Assembly (NCBI GenBank): GCA_027022065.1
Contig: JALVZS010000001.1
Coordinates: forward strand, 1 to 5,422
Length of the DNA: 5,422 bases
From: a bacterium
GTDB lineage: Bacteria > Thermosulfidibacterota > Thermosulfidibacteria > Thermosulfidibacterales > Thermosulfidibacteraceae
Direction of reading: 5' to 3'
Shown: positions 1 through 5,422 of the stretch, piece after piece
Numbering within the stretch: position 1 is the stretch's first letter
Layout of the letters: each line of letters begins with the position of its first letter
Made by a program: the position numbers and the translations under genes
The notes under the pieces: generated by a model
The model's database searches: none
What the model was told of the DNA's origin: nothing
Seen by the model: the letters and a program-made list of their open reading frames with translations, nothing else

Positions 1-587
1 TTCAAGCAGCCATTGAGGCTTCAAGTCAGACAGGATACACACGCTTTCCTGTTTACGAAAGGCACATATACAACATAAAAGGGATGCTCAACATATTTGA
101 CATACTGGAGGTCCCTCCCACAGATCTCATTGAGAAGTATGTGAAGCCGGCCCTTTTCGTAAGCGAGATAGAAACAGTGTGGAGCGCCCTAAAGAGGATG
201 CAGGCAAACAAGCTTCCTCTGGCAGTGGTGGTGGACGAGTATGGTGCCGCAACAGGCATCCTCACCATTGAGGATGTACTGGAGGAGCTGGTGGGTGAGA
301 TAGCGGATGAGTACGATCTCTTCGCCCCCTCGCCAGAGGTCAAAGAAATAAGTCCTGGGGTGTTTCTCGTTCCCGGAAACACCCCCGTGGATGTGCTGGA
401 GGAAAAGATAGGTATTGAGCTTCCCAAAAGGGAGATATATGAAACCGTGGCAGGACTTGTTACATACTTTCTTGATAAAATTCCTTCAAGGGGGGATGTT
501 TTGGATCTTGACAATGTATCCTTTATTGTAAAAGAAGCAGATGAAAAGCAGATAAAGCTCCTGGAAGTGAGAGTATGCAAAAAGTAG
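1..587 (+). CDS. CorC/HlyC-type CBS-domain membrane protein, C-terminal part (5' end outside window)
   Basis: The reading frame is open from base 3 to TAG at 585-587 and enters from the left edge, so the true start is upstream; the ATG at 84 lies inside a domain and is not the start. The visible 194 residues show, in order, the end of a first CBS motif (GYTRFPVYE, fragment residues 11-19), a second CBS motif ending in DEYGAATGILTIEDVLEELV (78-97), and a CorC_HlyC (transporter-associated) domain at about 113-191 with ETVAGLV and IPSRGD. This order is typical of the CNNM/CorC/HlyC family, whose missing N-terminal part normally carries a DUF21 membrane domain. Members are linked to Mg2+/Co2+ efflux or resistance, and several are annotated only as 'hemolysin'. 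The CBS pair normally binds adenine nucleotides. The substrate here cannot be told from the fragment. The last 13 nt overlap the downstream cyclase gene. Confidence 0.9.
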   Translation, partial: QAAIEASSQTGYTRFPVYERHIYNIKGMLNIFDILEVPPTDLIEKYVKPALFVSEIETVWSALKRMQANKLPLAVVVDEYGAATGILTIEDVLEELVGEIADEYDLFAPSPEVKEISPGVFLVPGNTPVDVLEEKIGIELPKREIYETVAGLVTYFLDKIPSRGDVLDLDNVSFIVKEADEKQIKLLEVRVCKK

Positions 588-1636
588 AGGAGCTTATAAA
601 ACGCGTCAGAGAGGGAAGGCACACCAAAGAAGACCTTACTATAGTGGCCCAGACGGTCAAAAAGGCCATTAAGTTCATGGTGGACACAGACATAGTCCCC
701 ATACCAGAGAACTACCGCCTGTGGTTCTACACCTTCTGCAAGCTCATAATGGAGGGAAAGAAAGATCCATCAAGAGAAGAGATAATGGCCACACTTTTAG
801 ATGTTTCAAAAACCATAGGAACGGAGATATCCCTAGAAAGGCTAAGAGCACTGCAGGAACGCACAAGGGAAATCATTTCAAGCAGCGGAGAGATAATTGA
901 AAGCACCATAGCCAACATTGAAAAATACGACAAGTTCTTAAATGGCGTATCAAAGAGACTGGAAGGCACAAAGACAGAAGAGGAAATACTACGGTTGGTT
1001 GAGCTGGTGCTTGAGGAGATAAAGGCACTGCGCACCGAGAACAAGGCTATAAGGGAAAGGCTTTCTCTATCCACCAAACAACTGAACCACCTAAAGGAGC
1101 AGATGTTGAGATATGTAATCTGGTCCTCTCAGGATGCTTTAACAGGTGTGCTGAATAGATCCTCCTTTGAAAAGATACTGAGAAGCAAAATAGAAAACTT
1201 CAACAAAACGGGAGAGCCATTCTGCCTGTTTATGATAGACCTTGACAAGTTCAAGGAGATAAACGACCTCTACGGCCATGTTGCAGGAGATGAGGCCCTG
1301 TCCCAGATAGCAAATATGATCAAGAAAGAGCTGAGAAAGCCCGATGTTGTAGCAAGATACGGCGGAGACGAGTTTGCAGTTATAGTGCATGCCCCCATAG
1401 AGGAAGCCGTAAAGGTTGCCGAAAGGCTACTTAAAAGGGTCAACGAGCAAGAGGTGGTGATTAAGGGGAAGATAAGATTCAACCCCTCTATGAGCATAGG
1501 AGTGGCAGAGGTATGCGTGGGAGATACGCCCAAAACCCTTATAGAAAGGGCTGATATGGCGCTTTATCTAGCCAAAAGAGAAGGAGGGAACAGGGTAAGA
1601 AGCGAGCTGGATCTGGAAAAGAGGGGCAAAGAGTGA
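575..1636 (+). CDS. Soluble diguanylate cyclase (GGDEF) with helical N-terminal domain
   Basis: This 353-residue protein should condense two GTP into cyclic di-GMP. The GGDEF domain covers about residues 182-344: DALTGVLNR (187-195), metal-binding region FMIDLDKFKEIND (219-231), active-site GGDEF (263-267) and the closing ADMALYLAKREGGNRV (326-341). The RKPD at 254-257 lies exactly five residues before GGDEF, the spacing of the inhibitory I-site (RxxD), so product feedback inhibition is expected. Residues 1-130 are predicted helical and contain PENYRLWFYTF (44-54); a PxxYxxW segment like this recurs at the N-terminus of many GGDEF proteins, as I recall, with no assigned ligand. Residues 135-180 look like a coiled coil suited to dimerisation. 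I see no signal peptide or membrane helix, so it is probably cytosolic. The ATG at 575 lies inside the end of the CBS gene behind only a weak ribosome site (GGAAGTGAG), which suggests coupled translation. The stop overlaps the next gene as GTGA. Confidence 0.93.
   Translation: MQKVEELIKRVREGRHTKEDLTIVAQTVKKAIKFMVDTDIVPIPENYRLWFYTFCKLIMEGKKDPSREEIMATLLDVSKTIGTEISLERLRALQERTREIISSSGEIIESTIANIEKYDKFLNGVSKRLEGTKTEEEILRLVELVLEEIKALRTENKAIRERLSLSTKQLNHLKEQMLRYVIWSSQDALTGVLNRSSFEKILRSKIENFNKTGEPFCLFMIDLDKFKEINDLYGHVAGDEALSQIANMIKKELRKPDVVARYGGDEFAVIVHAPIEEAVKVAERLLKRVNEQEVVIKGKIRFNPSMSIGVAEVCVGDTPKTLIERADMALYLAKREGGNRVRSELDLEKRGKE
1619..1626 (+). promoter_or_regulatory. Ribosome binding site for the C45-type hydrolase gene
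   Basis: AAGAGGGG sits 6 nt before the GTG at 1633. It supports GTG as the start even though that codon overlaps the stop of the cyclase gene (GTGA, 1633-1636). Confidence 0.55.
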
Positions 1637-3261
1637 AGGTTTTCTTCTTAGAGGGCACTTGGGAAGAGATGGGAAGGATGTGGGGAAGCGGGCTTTCCCC
1701 ACAGGCTCTTGAAAGCGCAGATTACTTCATCAAGTCGCCAGAAAGGACCGCCCTTCACACATACAGAAACAGCAAAATCAAGCAAAAGCTTCTCTCTTCA
1801 GCCATAAAAGCACTTCTAAGGCTTAAGAGCCTCTGGATATACCACCAGGACAGGGAATTTTTAAAAGGCCTTTCAGAGGTATTGGAGATACCTAAGTCCA
1901 AGATGCTCCCTGCATGCTGCGCTCCAGATGTGATGAACTACCTACTTTCGCTAACGGACAACCTGTTTAAAAGGGATGTTCCCGCTGTGCTTATGGGATG
2001 CACAACGGCGGTGGCCCTTCCAGAAGCCACAAAAGACGCCCATGTATTCCACGGCAGAAATCTGGATTACATAGGAGGAAAGTACTGGGAAAAGGCGCAC
2101 TGCATACTTGTGGAAAGGCCTAAGGGAGCGCTGGCCACCGTAAATGTTTTGTCTGAAGGGCTGTACTGTCCTGGGATAACGGCTGTAAACGAAAAGGGCC
2201 TCTGCATCAGCCTGCACCTAAATTTTACAAGGGAGATATCCTTATTAAGAAGGCCTATAACCACCATTGTCTCAAAAATCATACATTTTTCCTCCTCCAT
2301 TTCAGAGGCCTTAGATGTCCTAAGGAAAGAGAAGCCCATGGCGGGCTGGACCGTAATCCTGTCCCAGGAAAAAGAAGCAGTGGCCGTGGAGCTTTCCTCA
2401 AAGGGCATGGGCCTCATCTACCCAGAGGAAAGAATCCTCTGCTACAGCAACAACTACATATCTCCAAACATGCGAAAGGGCGAATACGCCCCATCCTATG
2501 TATGGGTGGAAAACAACAACGCAAGATACAAAAGACTAAAGGCCCTCCTCTTTGAAAAGCTGGGAAGCATAACGGAAAAGGAGATGATAAAAGCTCTTTC
2601 TGACTCCCTTGATCCCACTGTGAATGAGGTAAGGGCACTGGGTCACACCATATCCAATGCATCCAACATATCAAGCAGTGTAATCTCCACCTCAAAAGAC
2701 GCCATTTGGGCATCAGATGGTCCCGTTCCAGCAAATAGAGGCACTTTTAAGGGATTTAAACTTTCTCTGCTGTTTGACGGCAAAATTGAACCGATAGATG
2801 ACATAGAAGCACCGAAGCTTGACGATGTTAAGGAAAAGGCCTTCAAACGCTTTGTTGAAGCCTGCTCTGAGTGGGAGGAAACTGCAGACACAACGGCAAC
2901 TCTGGAAAAGGTGAACAAAGCCTTGGAGCTTGACCCATCAGAACCCCTGTACCACTTGGTTGCCTCTTGGCTTGAAGCTAAGCTTGGAAACTACGAAAGG
3001 GCACTTAAGCTTGCGTCATCAGCCTTGGACTTCAAGCTGAGTAGATCCAGGAAGGCCCAGATAACCCTGTGGATAGCAAGGTACTACGATCTTATAGGAA
3101 GCAGAGAAATGGCCATCCAGAAGTACATGGAAGTGGTAGAGCTGTCTCCTCCTCTAGATTACTACAAGCTTGCCTACCAGGGCATAAAGAAACCCTACAC
3201 CAAAAGAAAAATGGAAAGGCTTGACCTCTTACCCTTCATAGCAGACTCAGTTGAGCTTTAG
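1633..3261 (+). CDS. C45-family Ntn-hydrolase/acyltransferase-like protein with C-terminal TPR repeats
   Basis: This 542-residue protein starts at GTG. Residues 7-18 (EGTWEEMGRMWG) match the usual N-terminal element of C45 (isopenicillin-N acyltransferase-like) proteins, so the start looks complete. MGCTTAV at 121-127 matches the self-cleavage and nucleophile site of fungal penicillin acyltransferase (Gly-Cys-Thr-Thr); by analogy Gly122-Cys123 would be cleaved so that Cys123 becomes the N-terminal nucleophile. HGRNLDY (140-146), NEKGL (186-190), CYSNNY (270-275) and the VISTSKDAIWASDGPVP segment (350-366) follow the core of the same fold. Residues about 420-510 form at least two TPR units (437-470 and 476-508), an added protein-binding tail. 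No signal peptide or membrane helix is visible. The family hydrolyses or forms amide bonds on varied small substrates; the substrate here is unknown. It is the last gene of the plus-strand run, overlapping the cyclase by 4 nt. The fold is fairly sure, the reaction is not. Confidence 0.85.
   Translation: MKVFFLEGTWEEMGRMWGSGLSPQALESADYFIKSPERTALHTYRNSKIKQKLLSSAIKALLRLKSLWIYHQDREFLKGLSEVLEIPKSKMLPACCAPDVMNYLLSLTDNLFKRDVPAVLMGCTTAVALPEATKDAHVFHGRNLDYIGGKYWEKAHCILVERPKGALATVNVLSEGLYCPGITAVNEKGLCISLHLNFTREISLLRRPITTIVSKIIHFSSSISEALDVLRKEKPMAGWTVILSQEKEAVAVELSSKGMGLIYPEERILCYSNNYISPNMRKGEYAPSYVWVENNNARYKRLKALLFEKLGSITEKEMIKALSDSLDPTVNEVRALGHTISNASNISSSVISTSKDAIWASDGPVPANRGTFKGFKLSLLFDGKIEPIDDIEAPKLDDVKEKAFKRFVEACSEWEETADTTATLEKVNKALELDPSEPLYHLVASWLEAKLGNYERALKLASSALDFKLSRSRKAQITLWIARYYDLIGSREMAIQKYMEVVELSPPLDYYKLAYQGIKKPYTKRKMERLDLLPFIADSVEL
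3247..3261. other. Tail-to-tail overlap of convergent genes
   Basis: The plus-strand hydrolase gene ends at TAG (3259-3261) and the minus-strand radical-SAM gene ends at TGA (complement of 3247-3249), so their coding ends share 15 bp. There is no intergenic space for a terminator, and no stem with a following T-run is visible nearby. Transcripts of the two blocks probably overlap as antisense RNA. Confidence 0.9.
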
Positions 3262-4143
3262 CCCCAGATCCTCAACAAGCTGTAGATCCAGTTGCGGATC
3301 CCTTCCCGGCCTGGTGAGATAGCCCCCCACCATAAAGCCATCCACTACCAAAGCGGCAAGGCTCTGAAGCTCCCTCAAGTTGTGCTCCCTTCCACCACAG
3401 AGCCTTATCTCCGAATCGGGAAGCCTTACCCTGAAGTAGCTTACGGCCTTAAGGCACCTTGTGGGAGTAAGGTAATTTGCGCTCTCAAGAGGCGTTCCCT
3501 TTATGGGTATGAGAAAGTTTATGGGAACAGATTCAGGCTGAAGTTCATAAAGGGCATCGGCAAGAAGCCTCCAGTCCTCCTCGTCCTCCCCCATTCCCAA
3601 GAGGGCTCCACAGCAGAGCTCAAGCCCCTCCTCTTTCACCATTTGAGCAAACTTGAACTTGTCCTCCCATTTTATCCTGGTGGTTATCCTGGGGTAAAAC
3701 CTCTCGGATGTTTCAAGGTTGTGGTGAACCCTTTTAACTCCAGCTTTTTTCAGCTCCACAAGATAATCCCTAGGTATAATTCCCAAAGACACATCAACCT
3801 CTATCTTAACCTTCCTTAAAACGAGCCTAACTGCATCCAAAATCTTTCCAAATCCTTTATCATTTATCCTCTTCCCACTGGTAACTATGCTGTATCTTTT
3901 TGCCCTGTTCTCCTTAGCTTTCTTAGCACCATCAAGAACCACCTCAGGATCCACCAGAGGATACACCGGAGCCTTCGTCCTTTCAGGAAAGGCCTGTGCA
4001 CAGAAAGCACAGGCCCCATCACATAGGCCGCTTTTCGCATTGATTATGGAGCAAAACTCAAAGGTATCCCCCCTTGCCCTCTTCACATCAAGGGCCATCT
4101 TGAAGAGGTCCAGCCAGGAAAGCCTTAAAAAGCTAGTGGACAT
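3247..4143 (-). CDS. bioB: Biotin synthase-like radical SAM protein with an altered auxiliary-cluster site
   Basis: Biotin synthase inserts sulfur into dethiobiotin using radical SAM chemistry. Numbered from the ATG at 4143 (298 residues), the radical-SAM CX3CX2C is C41, C45 and C48, preceded by FCSIINAKSG (30-39). BioB hallmarks follow: YSIVTSG (84-90), HHNLETS (140-146), ITTR (153-156), LCCGALLGMG (176-185), SVPINFL (205-211) with GTPLE (216-220), and RLCGGRE (247-253). Aligned from memory with E. coli BioB, Cys188 and Arg260 of the [2Fe-2S] site are kept (C177, R247), but Cys97 is Ser85 and Cys128 is Asp117. Extra cysteines occur at C31, C178, C230 and C249. This may be the type II BioB with a 4Fe-5S cluster, or a paralogue with another substrate. 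It is somewhat shorter than the usual 320-345 residues. An in-frame TTG at 4158 would add five residues, but the purine-rich ribosome site favours the ATG. The start overlaps the upstream cyclase by 11 nt; no other biotin gene is in view. Confidence 0.82.
   Translation of the reverse strand: MSTSFLRLSWLDLFKMALDVKRARGDTFEFCSIINAKSGLCDGACAFCAQAFPERTKAPVYPLVDPEVVLDGAKKAKENRAKRYSIVTSGKRINDKGFGKILDAVRLVLRKVKIEVDVSLGIIPRDYLVELKKAGVKRVHHNLETSERFYPRITTRIKWEDKFKFAQMVKEEGLELCCGALLGMGEDEEDWRLLADALYELQPESVPINFLIPIKGTPLESANYLTPTRCLKAVSYFRVRLPDSEIRLCGGREHNLRELQSLAALVVDGFMVGGYLTRPGRDPQLDLQLVEDLGLKLN
3991..4015. repeat. Perfect 9-bp inverted repeat with 7-nt loop
   Basis: GGCCTGTGC (3991-3999) and GCACAGGCC (4007-4015) are exact reverse complements around ACAGAAA. 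The hairpin lies inside the radical-SAM gene, over the codons for the second and third cluster cysteines and their neighbours (ACAFCAQA). Alternating Ala and Cys codons may produce it by chance. It has no T-run of terminator quality and sits mid-gene, so I do not call it a terminator. Confidence 0.7.
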
Positions 4144-5422
4144 CTTCTCCTTCCTCAAGGAAATCCGCTAAGCTTTCGTCAAATACCACAACCCTGTTCT
4201 TGCCGGTCTTTTTGGCCTTGTACAGGGCTATGTCTGCATACTTGATCACTTGATACATATCATCGCTGTGCTTGGGATACTCCGCCACACCAGCGCTTAT
4301 GGTTATGCGGATGGTCTTGCCCTCAAGCCTTATGTTTAAGAGCTCCACAGCCCTTCTTATCTTTTCTGCCACAACCTCTGCCTTGCCCTCCTGGACTTCT
4401 GGAAGTATCACCAAAAACTCCTCCCCTCCGTATCTCACCACAATATCAGAGGAACGCACAGATCTAACAATGGTCTGCGCAACCTCCTTGAGCACTATAT
4501 CCCCGTTTTTGTGGCCGTAAGTGTCGTTAACACGCTTGAAGTTATCTATATCAATCATGATGAAGCCCACGGTAAAGCCCTTCCTCTTGGCAAAGCTGAG
4601 GTACTTCTCAAGATAGGTATCCAGGAACCTCCTGTTGTAAAGACCCGTAAGCTCATCCTTAAGTGCCTGCTCCTTGGTTATCTCAAGAAGCTTGCTTGCA
4701 TAAACAACGGGAGAGGTTATCTCAATGTACTTAACAATAAATGGCAGTTGCTCAATAATGGCCTTTCTGTCCTTTTTGGGATGAACCAGCTTAACCACCC
4801 CCTTAACCTCTCCCCCCATAACCATGGGAATACAAAGGCAAAACTCATCCTCACCCACAGAGGTAAAGGGGCATATCTCCTTAAATTCCTCAGAATCAAC
4901 CATCTCCATGGTCCTCTTGGCCCTGCACAACGATGGATTCACCACCACATCCAGAGGCACCCTCCGAATGTCTCCCTCAAAGACAGGCTCAAACCTGTTT
5001 TTGCTTTCGTTCAGCTCAAAGACTATAACATCCTTCACGCCGAACTTCTCCTCCAGCACCACCTCAAGGTGCCTGTAAACCTCCATCCTTGAGTAGTCGC
5101 TCTCTATAACGGTCTTGTACCTGTTAACATCAACCAGCACATCCACTACCTTCTTAGCCACGATTACAGGATTTCCATCCAAAAAGAGCTTGCCCGCCTT
5201 TACGATCCTGCTTTCAAGAACCTGCCTTGCCCTATTGATTATGGCTCCCACATTCTCCTCAAGAAGCTCCATCACCTCGTTAAATTCGTGGGCCAACTCG
5301 GCAAACTCGTCCCTGTCTCCCTCTTTAAACTCTATCCTGCTACCAAATTTCCCTTCTTTTATGTCCGTCATGAGATCCTGCATCCTTGTGAAGTAATAAG
5401 ATACCAGGGAACTTACCCTCCT
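4133..5422 (-). CDS. HAMP-GAF-GGDEF diguanylate cyclase, N-terminus outside window
   Basis: The frame stays open to the right edge (13 codons beyond the ATG at 5383, reading RRVSSLVSYYFTR), so the start is outside. Numbered from that Met, residues 1-45 with the preceding codons resemble a HAMP linker (IKEGKF, then DRDEFAELAHEFN at 23-35). This implies a membrane helix and perhaps a periplasmic sensor upstream. A helical connector leads to a GAF-like domain (about 100-235) with four cysteines: C153, C171, C182 and C184. The GGDEF domain (about 240-402) has DELTGLYNRR (243-252), FIMIDIDNFKRVND (274-287), GGEEF (319-323) and an I-site RSSD (310-313) at the right five-residue spacing, so it should be active and product-inhibited. 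It ends at TAG (4135-4133), overlapping the biotin synthase-like gene by 11 nt. The GAF ligand is unknown. Confidence 0.92.
   Translation of the reverse strand, partial: RRVSSLVSYYFTRMQDLMTDIKEGKFGSRIEFKEGDRDEFAELAHEFNEVMELLEENVGAIINRARQVLESRIVKAGKLFLDGNPVIVAKKVVDVLVDVNRYKTVIESDYSRMEVYRHLEVVLEEKFGVKDVIVFELNESKNRFEPVFEGDIRRVPLDVVVNPSLCRAKRTMEMVDSEEFKEICPFTSVGEDEFCLCIPMVMGGEVKGVVKLVHPKKDRKAIIEQLPFIVKYIEITSPVVYASKLLEITKEQALKDELTGLYNRRFLDTYLEKYLSFAKRKGFTVGFIMIDIDNFKRVNDTYGHKNGDIVLKEVAQTIVRSVRSSDIVVRYGGEEFLVILPEVQEGKAEVVAEKIRRAVELLNIRLEGKTIRITISAGVAEYPKHSDDMYQVIKYADIALYKAKKTGKNRVVVFDESLADFLEEGEDVH
4147..4156 (-). promoter_or_regulatory. Ribosome binding site for the biotin synthase-like gene
   Basis: On the minus strand GAGGAAGGAG runs from 4156 to 4147, just before ATG at 4143-4141. 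GAGGA is 8 nt and AAGGAG 3 nt from the ATG. An ORF beginning at the TTG at 4158 would start on top of this site and has only a weak match before it, so the site decides for the ATG. It lies within the last codons of the upstream cyclase gene. Confidence 0.6.

Noticed and set aside
53-622. 189-codon minus-strand open frame opposite the CBS gene
   Set aside because: It encodes a Ser/Thr-rich low-complexity product with no recognisable domain and lies opposite a clear CBS/CorC coding sequence; it is a shadow frame.
3285-3300. GATCC-AGTTGC-GGATC palindrome near the convergent gene ends as a terminator
   Set aside because: The stem is only 5 bp, lacks a T-run on either side and lies inside coding sequence.
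3292-3819. 175-codon plus-strand open frame opposite the radical-SAM gene
   Set aside because: No domain is recognisable, and the opposite strand codes for conserved BioB motifs throughout.
4144-4158. TTG at 4158 as start of the radical-SAM gene (five more residues)
   Set aside because: Those codons are themselves the purine-rich ribosome site for the ATG at 4143, and the TTG has only a weak site before it.
4511-5092. 193-codon plus-strand open frame opposite the GAF-GGDEF gene
   Set aside because: It has no family features, and the minus strand carries the GAF and GGDEF motifs over the same bases.
5381-5383. ATG at 5383 as the true start of the minus-strand cyclase
   Set aside because: The frame continues open to the window edge, and the HAMP-like segment extends upstream of this Met, so the gene is cut by the window.

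Overview
The window looks like a gene-dense stretch of a bacterial, probably thermophilic, chromosome. Base composition is mid-range by eye. Arg is mostly AGA/AGG, Ile is often ATA, and the proteins are rich in Lys and Glu and poor in Gln. The radical-SAM gene has the features of an anaerobe or microaerophile. Aquificota or another deep-branching thermophilic group would fit, but this is inferred from composition only; no marker gene fixes the taxon.

Five genes fill essentially all 5422 bases, in two convergent blocks. The plus-strand block (1-3261) has three overlapping genes: the C-terminal part of a CorC/HlyC-type CBS membrane protein (cut by the left edge), a soluble GGDEF diguanylate cyclase with a helical N-terminus, and a C45-type Ntn-hydrolase/acyltransferase with a C-terminal TPR tail. 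The overlaps are 13 and 4 nt, so they are probably co-transcribed and translationally coupled. The minus-strand block (5422-3247) has a HAMP-GAF-GGDEF diguanylate cyclase (its N-terminus cut by the right edge), followed with an 11-nt overlap by a biotin-synthase-like radical-SAM gene. The two blocks meet tail to tail, and their last 15 nt overlap.

There is no intergenic DNA and I see no RNA gene, CRISPR array, insertion sequence, promoter or convincing terminator. Promoters for both blocks must lie outside the window or inside genes.

Functionally, both blocks contain a cyclase that should make cyclic di-GMP, each with an intact catalytic motif and inhibitory I-site. One appears cytosolic and one is probably membrane-tethered through its HAMP segment. 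No phosphodiesterase or c-di-GMP receptor is recognisable here. The points most worth following up are three: the biotin-synthase-like protein keeps the radical-SAM cysteines but lacks two of the three cysteines that hold the sulfur-donating [2Fe-2S] cluster in E. coli BioB; the C45-TPR protein is overlapped with a cyclase gene; and the minus-strand cyclase has a four-cysteine GAF domain.
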